Assembly: GCA_038114465.1 (NCBI GenBank)
Contig: JAYNQW010000001.1
Span: forward strand, 372,001-436,000
Source: CALINB01 sp938045325
GTDB taxonomy: Bacteria > Pseudomonadota > Alphaproteobacteria > Rhodospirillales > CALINB01
Direction: 5' to 3'
DNA: 64,000 bases
Shown here: positions 1 through 9,568 of the stretch, one piece after another
Layout of the letters: each line of letters starts with the position of its first letter
How positions within the stretch are numbered: the stretch's first letter is position 1
Translations under genes and position numbers: made by a program
Notes under the pieces: generated by a model
Told to the model about the DNA's origin: nothing
The model's input: only the letters and a program-made list of their open reading frames with translations
The model's database searches: none

Positions 1-1729
1 TCAGCTCATCGTGCAACTCTTCCGAATCGTCAATGCCTTCCATCAAGGTGACATAGGCGTAAATACCCTGGCCTTTGACGTCGTGCGGATAGCCGACGAC
101 GGCGGCTTCGGCGACTTTCGGATGCGCCACCAGCGCGCTTTCCACTTCGGCGGTACCGAGACGGTGGCCGGATACGTTCAAGACGTCATCGACCCGGCCG
201 GTAATCCAGTAATAACCGTCTTCGTCGCGCCGGCAGCCGTCACCGGCAAAATACTTGCCGGGGTAGGTCGAGAAATAGGTTTCGACGAACCGGTCGTGAT
301 CCTGGAACACGGTGCGCATTTGCCCGGGCCACGAATCGAGCATGACCAAGTTGCCGCTGTTTGCGCCTTCTAAGATTTTTCCCTCTTCATCGACGAGGCC
401 GGGCTGGATACCGAAAAACGGCCGAGTCGCCGAGCCGGGCTTAAGGTCGGTCGCGCCCGGCAGCGGCGTGATCATGATGCCACCGGTTTCGGTTTGCCAC
501 CAGGTATCGACGATCGGGCAACGTCCGTCGCCGACGACGTTGTAGTACCACATCCAGGCTTCCGGATTGATCGGCTCGCCGACGGTTCCCAACAGCCGCA
601 GTGATTTACGGCTGGTCTTTTTCACCGGGCCGTCGCCTTCGCGCATGATAGCGCGGATCGCCGTCGGGGCAGTGTAGAAAATGTTGACGTTGTGTTTGTC
701 GCAGACATCCCAAAAGCGCGACGAGTCCGGATAATTCGGCACGCCCTCGAACATAAGCGTGATCGCTCCGTTCGCGAGCGGTCCGTAAATGATATAGCTG
801 TGACCGGTGACCCAGCCGACATCGGCGGTGCACCAATACACATCGCCGTCGTGATAATCGAACACGTACTGATGGGTCATGGAGGCATACACCATGTAGC
901 CGCCGGTGGTGTGCAGCACGCCCTTCGGCTTGCCCGTGGAGCCGGACGTATAAAGAATGAACAGCGGGTCTTCCGCGCTCATTTCTTCCGGCGGACAATC
1001 GGCGGAGGCGTTCGCAACGATGTCGTGATACCAAACATCACGGCCTTCGCTCCAATCGATGTCACCGCCGGTGCGCTTCACCACGATAACTTTTTTCACC
1101 GTCGGGCAATTTTCGAGCGCTTTGTCGGTATTTGCCTTTAAGGGGATCGGCCGGTTGCCGCGAATGCCTTCATCCGCGGTGATGACGCAATTGGATTCGC
1201 AATCGTGAATACGCCCGGCGAGCGAATCCGGTGAAAAGCCGCCGAACACGACGGAATGAATGGCACCGATACGCGCGCACGCCAACATGGCGACGGTGGC
1301 TTCGGGGATCATCGGCATATAAATCGTGACCCGGTCGCCTTTCTTGATGCCTTCGGCCTTCATGGCGTTGGAAAATTTGCAGACTTCTCCGTGAAGCTCC
1401 TTGTAGGTGATGTTCTTGCTGTTTTTGGGATCGTCGCCTTCCCATATGATGGCGGTCTGATCGCCGCGCTCGGCTAAATGGCGGTCCAGGCAATTGGCGG
1501 CGGCGTTCAGAGTGCCGTCGTAATACCACTTAATATGCACCGGCTTGTTGTAATCGACGTCTTTGATCTTCGTGTAGGGCTTGATCCAATCGATCCGCTT
1601 GCCGTGTTCGGCCCAGAACCCTTCCGGATCCTCGATCGAGCGCTGATACATTTCTTGATATTGATCGTTGTTGACCAGGGCGTTTTTGGCGACATCCGCG
1701 GGAACGGGAAAGACATTATCTTCGCTCAT
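1..1729 (-). CDS. acs: acetyl-CoA synthetase, C-terminus beyond left edge
   Basis: AMP-forming acetate:CoA ligase, which activates acetate to acetyl-CoA through acetyl-AMP in the cytoplasm. The reading frame opens with MSEDNVFPVP at 1729 and stays open to the window edge, giving 576 codons of a protein usually near 650 residues; the missing part is the C-terminal tail. Visible marks are the adenylate-forming loop YTSGSTGKPKG at about residues 260-270, WWQTETGG further on, and the YFAGDGCRRDEDGYYWITGR hinge region. The start is supported by GGAGG about 8 bases upstream on the minus strand. It is transcribed away from the following genes. Family assignment is secure; the exact acyl substrate (acetate or propionate) is inferred. 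Confidence 0.93.
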   Translation of the reverse strand, partial: MSEDNVFPVPADVAKNALVNNDQYQEMYQRSIEDPEGFWAEHGKRIDWIKPYTKIKDVDYNKPVHIKWYYDGTLNAAANCLDRHLAERGDQTAIIWEGDDPKNSKNITYKELHGEVCKFSNAMKAEGIKKGDRVTIYMPMIPEATVAMLACARIGAIHSVVFGGFSPDSLAGRIHDCESNCVITADEGIRGNRPIPLKANTDKALENCPTVKKVIVVKRTGGDIDWSEGRDVWYHDIVANASADCPPEEMSAEDPLFILYTSGSTGKPKGVLHTTGGYMVYASMTHQYVFDYHDGDVYWCTADVGWVTGHSYIIYGPLANGAITLMFEGVPNYPDSSRFWDVCDKHNVNIFYTAPTAIRAIMREGDGPVKKTSRKSLRLLGTVGEPINPEAWMWYYNVVGDGRCPIVDTWWQTETGGIMITPLPGATDLKPGSATRPFFGIQPGLVDEEGKILEGANSGNLVMLDSWPGQMRTVFQDHDRFVETYFSTYPGKYFAGDGCRRDEDGYYWITGRVDDVLNVSGHRLGTAEVESALVAHPKVAEAAVVGYPHDVKGQGIYAYVTLMEGIDDSEELHDEL

Positions 1730-1851
1730 GGCGAAAGCTCCTCCACAAAGTATAAGCTGTTTTTGTTTCCCGGATTATCTCAGAATTTCAGGACGAAACA
1801 AGGGGCAGACCCGGAAACGGAACGCCTGCAGGCTCATGGTTCTCTATCGTT

Positions 1852-2187
1852 TTAAAGCGTCACGAAAATTTCACCATCTTGGACCTGGGCCGGGAACGTA
1901 TTCAGGCCCGCCCCCTTGCAGGGCCCTTCGATGCAAACGCCGTCATGAATTTGAAACAGGGCGACGTGATTGGAGCAAAGAATATATTTTTGTTCGGCAT
2001 CGAGAAATTGCCCCTCTTTGAAATCCAATGGCAGGCGGCGGTGAGGGCAGCTGTTTTCATAAACGTATACGGTATCTTTTTGGCGGATCGCCATGAGGCG
2101 TAACGTCTGGTTCTTGTAGGGTACTTCGAAGCCCGCCGAACCCGGGTCCGGGATATCGGCAAGCGCGCATAGTTTGTGATCATTCAC
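1852..2187 (-). CDS. small Rieske [2Fe-2S] protein
   Basis: Protein of 111 residues that is essentially one Rieske domain. The cluster ligands are visible as CPHRR (Cys47, His49) and CSNHVALF (Cys71, His74). It resembles the stand-alone Rieske ferredoxins that pass electrons to oxygenases or reductases, but no partner oxygenase is adjacent. The start is a GTG that overlaps the TGA stop of the upstream EVE-domain gene (GTGA), which implies translational coupling. The electron-transfer role is family knowledge; the partner is unknown. Confidence 0.85.
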   Translation of the reverse strand: MNDHKLCALADIPDPGSAGFEVPYKNQTLRLMAIRQKDTVYVYENSCPHRRLPLDFKEGQFLDAEQKYILCSNHVALFQIHDGVCIEGPCKGAGLNTFPAQVQDGEIFVTL

Positions 2188-2597
2188 GGTTTAATGCCGC
2201 CGAGCCCGCAAATAATTTTCCAGGATTTGGCGTCGATAGGCATGACGGAAAGTCGCGATTGGCGCACCAGGGCTAAATGTTCAAGGCGGGGGTCGTCTTT
2301 CACCTGCTGCAGCGTGACCGGTGTTTCAAGCGGTTTTAAGGCCTTGAACGACACCATGCCGAATTTGCCGGTCTTGTCGGTCGGGTCCGGGTGATATTCC
2401 TTCACCACTTCCAGCGTGCCGACGACCTGCTTTTCGTTGACCGAGTGGTAGAAAAAAGCCTTATCACCTTTCTTCATCTCTTTCATGTTGTTGCAGGCTT
2501 GATGGTTGCGCACACCATCCCAAGGCTCAATTCTTTTCTTCACGTGGTCCTCCCAGGACCAGGCGTTCGGTTCGGATTTAACCAGCCAATATTTCAT
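2184..2597 (-). CDS. EVE domain protein
   Basis: Protein of 137 residues covering a single EVE (PUA-like) domain. The N-terminal MKYWLVKSEPNAWSWEDH, the GVRNHQACNNMKEMKKGD segment and the AFFYHSVNEKQVVG strand are diagnostic for the family, which binds modified nucleobases in DNA or RNA. In many proteobacteria it sits in this same housekeeping neighbourhood with a YciI protein and gpsA. No restriction or methylation gene is nearby, so a housekeeping RNA or DNA base-binding role is more likely than defence. It overlaps the downstream Rieske gene by 4 bases. Confidence 0.9.
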   Translation of the reverse strand: MKYWLVKSEPNAWSWEDHVKKRIEPWDGVRNHQACNNMKEMKKGDKAFFYHSVNEKQVVGTLEVVKEYHPDPTDKTGKFGMVSFKALKPLETPVTLQQVKDDPRLEHLALVRQSRLSVMPIDAKSWKIICGLGGIKP

Positions 2598-2616
2598 TGC
2601 GTCTATCCTTCATTCA

Positions 2617-2901
2617 TCAGTCATGTGGCACGACTTTACGAAACGGTTTGATCACCGTTGATTCAAATAATCCGGCTTTTTGGTATGGGTCATTGGCGCA
2701 AAAGTCATCGGCGCCGGCCCGGTCTGGAAAGTCGATCAGAAAAACGCTGCCGGTCATGCCTTCACCGTCTTCGGTGAGTGTCGGTCCGGCGGCGACAACT
2801 TGATTTTCAAATTGTTTCATATAGTCGAGATGGCGCGGGCGGTTGGCCATTCGGACTTCTTTGCTGTCGGGCTTATCGATGCAGTAAATAAAGTAAAGCA
2901 T
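2617..2901 (-). CDS. YciI-like protein
   Basis: Protein of 94 residues matching the YciI family: MLYFIYCIDKPDS at the N-terminus, RPRHLDYMKQF carrying the conserved His-Asp pair, GSVFLIDFPDRAGADDFCANDPY in the middle. The fold is a ferredoxin-like dimer with an active-site-like His/Asp; biochemical function is not established for most members. It lies directly downstream of gpsA on the same strand (24 bases apart) and upstream of the EVE gene, so the three are probably co-transcribed. Confidence 0.88.
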   Translation of the reverse strand: MLYFIYCIDKPDSKEVRMANRPRHLDYMKQFENQVVAAGPTLTEDGEGMTGSVFLIDFPDRAGADDFCANDPYQKAGLFESTVIKPFRKVVPHD

Positions 2902-2925
2902 GAATGATCCTATCGGGGTGTATGT

Positions 2926-3936
2926 CTATGTGTTGTTTTTTGCCAGAGGATCCTCTTCGCCGTAAGGCCGCGCAAGCAAGCCTTTGATGGTCGCGTCGAT
3001 ATCGGCAAAATGGTTCAGCACGTCATCGACGGCGAGGCAAATCGGCATATCAACGCCGAGACGTCCGGCAAGATTGGTAAGGCTTGAAGCGGTGTAAACG
3101 CCTTCGGTGACAGCTCGGCGTTCGGCTAAAATCTCATCCAAAGCTTTCCCTTGGCCGAGGGCGACACCGAGTGAAAAATTACGTGACTGCATGGCATTGC
3201 AGGTTAATGTGAGATCGCCAATGCCTGAGAGGCCCATCAATGATTCCGCGTGCGCGCCCATGGTGACACCCAATCGGGCGATTTCAGCCAACCCTCTTGT
3301 AATTAAAGCGGCTCGAGCGTTTTCGCCCAATCCTTTGCCCTCGACGATGCCGCAAGCAATGGCCAGAACGTTTTTAACCGCCCCGCTGAGTTGAGCGCCG
3401 ACGATGTCGGTTGAGCGGTATGTGCGAAATCGCTGCGTGCCTAAGGTATCGCACAGCATGGTTGCTACGGCTTCATCGGCACAAGCTAAAGTCACGGCCG
3501 TCGGTAATCCGTTGGCAACTTCAATGGCAAAAGTCGGCCCGGACAATACAGCCGGGGTTACGCCAGGCAGAGTGTCGGCCATTACTTCGCTCATCAATGC
3601 CGAGGTTTCTTGTTCCATGCCTTTGGCGCAAATGACGGCTGGTACGCCGGCTGGCCAAGTTTCTTTAAGCGAGCTCGTGACCGTGCGCAGATGCTGGGCG
3701 GGCATGACCAAAAGAACCGCATCGGCCTGGGCTGCTTCGGAAGCATCCGTGGTTGCGCGAATAGACGGGCCAAGTTTTACCCCTGGCAGGAAAACCGTAT
3801 TTTCGTGTTGTGTATTAATGGCTTCGGCAACGTCTGGCTCATGCGCTTGTATCAGCACGTCACATCCCGCGCTGTGCGCAACAGAAGCGAGGGCTGTTCC
3901 CCAAGCACCGGCACCGATGATTCCAACTTTCGTCAT
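2926..3936 (-). CDS. gpsA: glycerol-3-phosphate dehydrogenase [NAD(P)+]
   Basis: Reduces dihydroxyacetone phosphate to sn-glycerol 3-phosphate, the precursor of phospholipids. The 336-residue protein has the N-terminal nucleotide-binding loop GIIGAGAWGTALA, the middle LSGPTFAIEVA segment, the catalytic-lysine region QLSGAVKNVLAIACG, and the C-terminal substrate signature LSGIGDLTLTC. Length fits the family. It ends with TAG, one of several genuine TAG stops in the window. It lies 9 bases downstream of tsaD on the same strand, a pairing common in alphaproteobacteria. Confidence 0.97.
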   Translation of the reverse strand: MTKVGIIGAGAWGTALASVAHSAGCDVLIQAHEPDVAEAINTQHENTVFLPGVKLGPSIRATTDASEAAQADAVLLVMPAQHLRTVTSSLKETWPAGVPAVICAKGMEQETSALMSEVMADTLPGVTPAVLSGPTFAIEVANGLPTAVTLACADEAVATMLCDTLGTQRFRTYRSTDIVGAQLSGAVKNVLAIACGIVEGKGLGENARAALITRGLAEIARLGVTMGAHAESLMGLSGIGDLTLTCNAMQSRNFSLGVALGQGKALDEILAERRAVTEGVYTASSLTNLAGRLGVDMPICLAVDDVLNHFADIDATIKGLLARPYGEEDPLAKNNT

Positions 3937-3945
3937 ATGATGATT

Positions 3946-5013
3946 TTACGCCTTAACGCCGGCGTATGCCACCGGCGGCGCATCCGGGTCTAACGGCCAA
4001 CGGGGCCGCGGGGCAAAATCGAGTGCGTCCGTTAATCCTTCGTTGAGACGCTCGATACCCGCCCAGGCGATCATCGCTGCATTATCCGTACAGAGTTTTT
4101 GCGGCGGTGCGATAAAACGCATGCCTTCGGCTTTTGCTAATTCGGTGAGGCGTGTGCGGATATGGCTGTTGGCGGCGACACCCCCGGCGACAACGAGCGT
4201 ATGCCCTGTGGGATTTTTCTCACGAAACAGTTGAATGGCGTTTGCCGTGCGATCGACCAGGACATCACCGGCCGCTTTTTGAAAGGACGCACTGACATCG
4301 GCAATATCCGTTTCACTGAGCGGTCCGTCCGGCAGTTTATCGATCGTTTGCCGTACCGCGGTTTTGAGGCCGGAAAACGAAAAATGACAACCCTCCCTGC
4401 CTTTCATGGGCCGGGGTAGATCAAACCGGTCGGCGTCGCCGGTTTTTGCAGCCTGTTCCAAAGCAGGGCCACCCGGATAAGGGAGCCCTAGCATCTTTGC
4501 CGTCTTGTCGAAGGCTTCGCCGAGGGCATCATCAATGGTTGTGCCGAGACGGCGGTAGCGATCGACGCCCTCGACGGTAAGCAGCTGACAGTGACCGCCG
4601 GAAACCAACAACAATAAATAAGGAAATTCGACGTCATCCACGAGCCGCGCACTTAAGGCGTGCCCCGCCAGATGATTGACGGCCAGAAACGGGACGCCAG
4701 CGACGCTGGCAATCGCTTTGGCGGTCATAACACCGACCAGAACACCGCCGATCAGGCCCGGTCCGCCGGTCGCCGCGACTCCCGCAAGGTCGCTATAGGC
4801 GATACCCGTTTGTTGCATAACCCGCTCAATTAAGGAATCGAGGTGATCGAGATGGGAACGGGCGGCCACTTCCGGCACAATTCCGCCAAAGGGGCGATGT
4901 TCTTCGAGTTGAGACAGCACTTCTTCGGCCAAGATGATCCGTTCGCCGCCGTCGAATTGGACCAAGGCTGCGGCCGTTTCATCGCAACTGGACTCGATTC
5001 CCAAAACAATCAT
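3946..5013 (-). CDS. tsaD: tRNA N6-adenosine threonylcarbamoyltransferase
   Basis: Transfers the threonylcarbamoyl group to A37 of tRNAs reading ANN codons, acting with TsaB and TsaE. The 355-residue protein starts MIVLGIESSCDETAAALV, has the metal-binding HxxxH in VNHLAGHALSAR, the glycine-rich LLLLVSGGHCQL and the ATP-binding VAGGVAANSHIR. Length is standard for Kae1/TsaD. It is divergent from hemC, with about 80 bases between the two starts. Confidence 0.97.
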   Translation of the reverse strand: MIVLGIESSCDETAAALVQFDGGERIILAEEVLSQLEEHRPFGGIVPEVAARSHLDHLDSLIERVMQQTGIAYSDLAGVAATGGPGLIGGVLVGVMTAKAIASVAGVPFLAVNHLAGHALSARLVDDVEFPYLLLLVSGGHCQLLTVEGVDRYRRLGTTIDDALGEAFDKTAKMLGLPYPGGPALEQAAKTGDADRFDLPRPMKGREGCHFSFSGLKTAVRQTIDKLPDGPLSETDIADVSASFQKAAGDVLVDRTANAIQLFREKNPTGHTLVVAGGVAANSHIRTRLTELAKAEGMRFIAPPQKLCTDNAAMIAWAGIERLNEGLTDALDFAPRPRWPLDPDAPPVAYAGVKA

Positions 5014-5091
5014 CGAAAAACCCTTTAATGCTTGCTTCGTGGACTTTACTCTGAGCGCCGATATTCAGCCAACTTTCTCTCAATATTTTTT

Positions 5092-6018
5092 ATGAACCAA
5101 ACCTCACCATTTCGTATCGGTACCCGCGGCAGCCCCCTGGCCCTGGCCCAAGCCCGGCTTGTCCGGAACGGGCTTGAGGCCGTTCACGAGAATATTGTAA
5201 TTGAAGAAGTGGTAATTAAAACAACCGGCGATAAAATTTTGGATAAACCGCTGGCCGATATTGGCGGTAAGGGATTATTCACCAAAGAAATCGATGCTGC
5301 CCTGTTAGATGGACGTATCGATTGCGCCGTGCATTCGGCTAAAGACGTGCCGACATGGCTGCCCGATGGTTTGATCATGCCGTGTTTTTTGCCGCGTGAA
5401 GATCCCCGTGATGTTTTAATAAGCGCGCAAGGTTCATCTTTGGATGATCTTCCGCCCGGCAGCGTTGTCGGTACGGCGTCGCTTCGCCGTCAGGCGCAAA
5501 TTTTATTTCGGCGCAAAGACCTGAACGTCATACCGTTTCGCGGCAATGTCGGGACCCGATTGCAAAAATTATCGGATGGTCAAGCCGATGCGACATTGCT
5601 GGCCATCGCCGGATTGAAGCGGCTCGGAAAAACCGATATCAAATTTCACGTCATTGAACCGGAAAAAATTTTACCAGCCGCGGGTCAGGGTGCGGTTGGC
5701 CTGATGTGCCGTGCCGGTGATGACCGTACACAAGAATTATTAATGCCGATCAATGATGTGGACACATCGGTCTGTGTTTTGGCAGAGCGAGCCATGCTGG
5801 ATATCCTGCAAGGGACATGTCATACGCCAATCGGCAGTCTTGCAATAATCAATGATGATAATATCTATATACGCGGCTGTATTGCGATGCCGGACGGCTT
5901 TGAACTGATTACTGCTGAACACACCGGTCATGCTAAGAGCGCTGTTGAAACAGGTCGTGAAATCGGTCGAAATTTAATGAGCCAAGCCGGCGCCAATTTT
6001 ATGGCGGCGATCCGCTAG
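5092..6018 (+). CDS. hemC: hydroxymethylbilane synthase
   Basis: Polymerises four porphobilinogen molecules into hydroxymethylbilane in haem synthesis. The frame could open at 5032, but the ATG at 5092 (MNQTSPFRIGTRGSPLALAQ) fits the family N-terminus and gives 308 residues. Visible are the DGRIDCAVHSAKDVP substrate segment, the arginines of VGTASLRRQAQ and FRGNVGTRLQKL, and Cys243 in QGTCHTPIG, which carries the dipyrromethane cofactor. It ends in TAG, 8 bases before hemD, and heads the run hemC-hemD-mitofilin-like-hemY. Confidence 0.96.
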   Translation: MNQTSPFRIGTRGSPLALAQARLVRNGLEAVHENIVIEEVVIKTTGDKILDKPLADIGGKGLFTKEIDAALLDGRIDCAVHSAKDVPTWLPDGLIMPCFLPREDPRDVLISAQGSSLDDLPPGSVVGTASLRRQAQILFRRKDLNVIPFRGNVGTRLQKLSDGQADATLLAIAGLKRLGKTDIKFHVIEPEKILPAAGQGAVGLMCRAGDDRTQELLMPINDVDTSVCVLAERAMLDILQGTCHTPIGSLAIINDDNIYIRGCIAMPDGFELITAEHTGHAKSAVETGREIGRNLMSQAGANFMAAIR

Positions 6019-6026
6019 GAAATATT

Positions 6027-6749
6027 ATGTCTCGTAAGGTATTAATCACACGGCCCGTCGAGGATGCGTCCCCGTTAAAAGCGCGCCTTGCGGTGATGGG
6101 CCTTGAGACATTGGAAAACCCGATTTTAAAAATCGTTTATAATGATGAGAAGTCGATCAGCCTTGATGGTGTTCAGGCAATACTATTTACGAGTGCAAAC
6201 GGCGTGCGTTCCTTCACGCGCTGTGATGACAACCGTTCATTGCCCGTGTTAACGGTCGGCAATGCTTCGGCACGCGCCGCTGAGGAAGCGGGCTTTCAGC
6301 AAGTCGAAAGCGCCGACGGTAATGTCGACGCCTTAGCGGCTCTCATCAATAAACGCTTGGATCCGAAAAAAGGAACGCTCCTTCATGTTGCGGCTTCGCG
6401 GGTTGCCGGTGATCTCGCGGAATCATTGGAGAAAGGCGGTTTTGATGTCCGGCGGGAGGTTTTGTATTCAGCCCAAGTCGCGGAACAGTTAAACGATAAG
6501 ACGCAACAGGCGTTGAAAGATGGCCAGCTCGATACGGTGTTGTTGTATTCGCCTCGGACCGCCATCGCATTCGTCTCACTTATTCGGGCGGCCGGTCTGG
6601 AAGAATGTTGCCGTACCGTGACGGTGTTTTGCCTAAGTTCAGCTGTGGCCAACGCAATCAGCATGATTGCCTGGCGCAGCATCGAAGTCGCGGTAAAGCC
6701 AAATCAAGACGACCTTCTTGATATGGTGTCGGCATGGTCGCAAGCATGA
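6027..6749 (+). CDS. hemD: uroporphyrinogen-III synthase
   Basis: Closes and inverts ring D of hydroxymethylbilane to give uroporphyrinogen III. Sequence conservation is low in this family, but the 240-residue length, the opening KVLITRPVEDASPLKARL, the LFTSANGVRSF segment and the LLYSPRTAIAFVSLI segment are typical. Its position directly after hemC supports the call. The protein is cytoplasmic and has no membrane segment. Confidence 0.9.
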   Translation: MSRKVLITRPVEDASPLKARLAVMGLETLENPILKIVYNDEKSISLDGVQAILFTSANGVRSFTRCDDNRSLPVLTVGNASARAAEEAGFQQVESADGNVDALAALINKRLDPKKGTLLHVAASRVAGDLAESLEKGGFDVRREVLYSAQVAEQLNDKTQQALKDGQLDTVLLYSPRTAIAFVSLIRAAGLEECCRTVTVFCLSSAVANAISMIAWRSIEVAVKPNQDDLLDMVSAWSQA

Positions 6750-6854
6750 TGAGTCTTCATATCAAAGCGGTATCACGATACATTTTATTACGCCGTTTAG
6801 ATGTCAATCCTGATAAACTGCCAACAAAATTAACGGCAACGTAATGGCGGCAAT

Positions 6855-8135
6855 ATGGCAATAACTCCGAATTCCGGCGGTGGCTCAGATGACTCTGGCA
6901 ATGGCGATTCCCATAAAAAGGAAAAACAGGATAAACAGGAAAAATCGGTGGCGAAAAAAGCTGTAAAAAAGAAAACGTTGACCAAGAAATCAACGGCGGC
7001 AGATCAACAGGCTGAAGCATCAAAGCCAGCTATAGTCGCCGGTGCGCGTACGGGACTATTAGCATTTTTCTGCTCTATTCTCGGTCTTGCTGTCTTCGCC
7101 GGCGCGCTCTATGGCACGGCACCTTTTTGGTATGACCATTTGAAAACTTACCTGCCGGCGGCTTTGAAAGATCCGTTTGACGATCCCCGGATACAAGCCG
7201 TCGCAAAAAAAGCCGGGGCCGTTGATGATCTCAAGCAGGCGCAGGCAAGCGATACAGTTGCCTTGAAAAAACTTGACGAAGAACGCACAAAAATTTCCGA
7301 ACAACTAAATGTTTTGATGAAACGTTTGGATGCACAAGACCAATCGCTGAAATCGATGCGAAAAATGATTGAGGCAACCTCGCCTCCCTCTGATGCGGTT
7401 GATGCCGAAAGTTCTTTATCACGACTTTCGGCAAAACTGTCGCAGCTGGATACTAATAAAGGCGCGCTTGAAAAAATGCTTCAGCGCATTGCAAAGCTTG
7501 AACAAGATGAAAAAGAAATTGTTCGCATTACGAAAAGATTAAAAACGCTAGAAAAATCAGGCCCAAAAACGATGGACGCGGTAACCGGTGCTTCGGCGAC
7601 GGTTCTGGCCGTTAATCAACTGCGTGATGCCATTCGCCAGGCCACACCGTTTAAAAAAGAACTTGGTTTGGTAAAGCGGTTATCAATCGGTAATGCGGAT
7701 ATGATGAAAGCGATTGCGATTCTCGAGCCAATATCGTCAGAAGGTTTGCCGACGGTTACCGTTTTAAAATATCAATTTACCAAAACGGCCCAAGATATCA
7801 TCAAGGCCGCTCATCAAACCGCTGAGCAGTCATGGGTGGACCGTGTTATGAATCGGCTCAAAGGGCTTATCACCATTCGTAAAATTAAAAACGATGGTGA
7901 TGTCACGCCGGGCGCATTGGTGTCGCGTGCCGAAGATGCTCTGGATAGCGGTCGTCTCGATGAGGCGTTGACGATATTAAGCAAGCTGACCGGAAATGCA
8001 GGGCAAGCCGCAGCTGCATGGATAAAAGCAGCCCGCTCACGGGTTGATGCTGAACGGGCGCTGGCTTCACTCCACGTTCAGGCCGTTGCTTTATTAGCGC
8101 CACAGCAAAACCAAACATCGGAAACCACCAAGTAA
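6855..8135 (+). CDS. mitofilin/COG4223-like membrane coiled-coil protein
   Basis: Protein of 426 residues: a charged, lysine-rich N-terminal tail (about 1-60), one membrane span at about 65-90 (LLAFFCSILGLAVFAGALYG), a long helical coiled coil (about 115-240), and a C-terminal helical domain with the segment TPGALVSRAEDALDSGRLDEAL. This is the layout of the alphaproteobacterial Mic60/mitofilin homologues encoded next to hem genes, which shape or tether the inner membrane. The position between hemD and hemY matches that family. The membrane-organising role is transferred from homologues. Confidence 0.82.
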   Translation: MAITPNSGGGSDDSGNGDSHKKEKQDKQEKSVAKKAVKKKTLTKKSTAADQQAEASKPAIVAGARTGLLAFFCSILGLAVFAGALYGTAPFWYDHLKTYLPAALKDPFDDPRIQAVAKKAGAVDDLKQAQASDTVALKKLDEERTKISEQLNVLMKRLDAQDQSLKSMRKMIEATSPPSDAVDAESSLSRLSAKLSQLDTNKGALEKMLQRIAKLEQDEKEIVRITKRLKTLEKSGPKTMDAVTGASATVLAVNQLRDAIRQATPFKKELGLVKRLSIGNADMMKAIAILEPISSEGLPTVTVLKYQFTKTAQDIIKAAHQTAEQSWVDRVMNRLKGLITIRKIKNDGDVTPGALVSRAEDALDSGRLDEALTILSKLTGNAGQAAAAWIKAARSRVDAERALASLHVQAVALLAPQQNQTSETTK

Positions 8136-8152
8136 TCGTATCAGGAGCCGTT

Positions 8153-9535
8153 ATGTGGCGAGTGTTTTGGATTTTGGTATTTTTAGCACTAATTGCCGCT
8201 GCCGCCGGCTGGCTGGCGGATCATCCGGGCACATTGCGTCTCGAATGGTTAGGGTACCGAATCAATACATCTGTTGCAGTGCTGGTATTTATGGTTGCCG
8301 TGATTGCTATCTTAACGGCTGCTGTATACCGCCTTTGGATCGAACTGCGCCGGACCCCAAGACGCATTCTTAATCTCATGAAAGAACGCCGCCGGCAGCG
8401 GGGATATCATGCCTTATCGCAAGGGTTGGTTGCCGTCGCCTCCGGCGATATAGCGGACGCTAAACGTCAAGCCAAGCGGGCCGAATCCTTGCTGGCCGAA
8501 CCGGCCATGACGCAACTGTTATCGGCCCAGGCCGCACAACTGTCCGGCGATCATCAGGCGGCGACTCGATTTTTCACAGATATGTTGGAGCAGCGTGAAA
8601 CCTCGTTTCTCGGCCTTCGCGGCCTTCTGATGCAGGCGATCAAGCGTGGCGATCAGGCCGAAGCATTACACTATGCCGAGCGGGCGTTTGAACTTCAGCC
8701 AAAAAGCGATTGGGTCGCAAAAACGTTAATGAAGCTGCAGGTGCGATCGCAGCTTTGGCGTGACGCGGAACAAACGATTAAGGCGGCTTTAAAACACAAA
8801 GCCTTGTCGGCGGCTGATTCGCGTCAAGATCGCGTAATCATTCAATATCAACTCAGTCTTCTCAGCATTAAAAACCATGATGATGAGTCCGCACGAAAAC
8901 ATGCCGTTGAAGCCCATAAACTCATGCCGGGATTTATTCCGGCCGCTTTGCATTTAGCCGGCCTTTATATACGTGCCGGTAATCCGTGTAAGGCGGTGCC
9001 GGTTATCGAGGCTGTGTGGTCGGTTAATCCGCATGAAGCGTTGTTGGAATCCTATTGGGCCGCCACGGAATCGGGTGATGCCATGGCCCGGGTCAGAACG
9101 GCGCAGTTTTTAGCAAGCCTTAATCCGGATCACCGCGAAAGCAAGCTTGCTGTCGCGCGCGCGGCCTTGGAAGCGAAGCTATGGGGCGTGTCGCGTTCAA
9201 ACCTTGAAACGGCTCTGCATGACAACGCCACGAGTCGGGCGTACCGCATGCTGGCCGACTTGGAAGAGGCTGAACATGGCGATAAAGACCGCGCCCGTGA
9301 GTGGCTGATGCGCGCGGCACAAGCGGACCCGGACCCGGCTTGGGTTTGCGATGATTGTGGCAACGCCATCGCCGAATGGCAGGCGTTTTGCGGAAAATGT
9401 GACGGTTTTAACGCGTTTGTTTGGCGCACGCCGCCCCGGATTGTGGCGCTGCCGGCCGGCGGTGATGGCTTGAAATTGCTGAATCAAGATACCCTTGGCG
9501 TGCCCTTGGTTGACGCTCAGGGAACACCACAGTAA
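8153..9535 (+). CDS. hemY: HemY-type TPR membrane protein with C-terminal zinc ribbon
   Basis: Protein of 460 residues with two N-terminal membrane spans (about 3-20 and 42-63), the HemY_N region with PRRILNLMKERRRQRGYHAL, a run of tetratricopeptide-like helices to about 385, and two CxxC pairs (Cys399/402 and Cys413/416) forming a zinc ribbon as in rubredoxin-like tails. The function of HemY proteins is unsettled; it is not protoporphyrinogen oxidase. It starts 17 bases after the mitofilin-like gene and is the last gene of the hem run. A tRNA-Thr gene follows. Confidence 0.86.
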   Translation: MWRVFWILVFLALIAAAAGWLADHPGTLRLEWLGYRINTSVAVLVFMVAVIAILTAAVYRLWIELRRTPRRILNLMKERRRQRGYHALSQGLVAVASGDIADAKRQAKRAESLLAEPAMTQLLSAQAAQLSGDHQAATRFFTDMLEQRETSFLGLRGLLMQAIKRGDQAEALHYAERAFELQPKSDWVAKTLMKLQVRSQLWRDAEQTIKAALKHKALSAADSRQDRVIIQYQLSLLSIKNHDDESARKHAVEAHKLMPGFIPAALHLAGLYIRAGNPCKAVPVIEAVWSVNPHEALLESYWAATESGDAMARVRTAQFLASLNPDHRESKLAVARAALEAKLWGVSRSNLETALHDNATSRAYRMLADLEEAEHGDKDRAREWLMRAAQADPDPAWVCDDCGNAIAEWQAFCGKCDGFNAFVWRTPPRIVALPAGGDGLKLLNQDTLGVPLVDAQGTPQ

Positions 9536-9568
9536 GTATGGGCCTGACATACATAAGAGCCTTGATGT

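Noticed and set aside
606..1034. Arginine-rich minus-strand frame inside acs.
   Set aside because: It is an out-of-frame shadow of the acetyl-CoA synthetase gene, whose true frame is open to the window edge.
2617..3936. Read-through of the gpsA TAG into the YciI gene, which happens to be in the same frame.
   Set aside because: gpsA has its normal full length, and in-frame neighbours arise by chance one time in three.
5032..5091. Upstream extension of hemC from 5032.
   Set aside because: The extra 20 residues do not belong to the family, and the ATG at 5092 gives the normal N-terminus.
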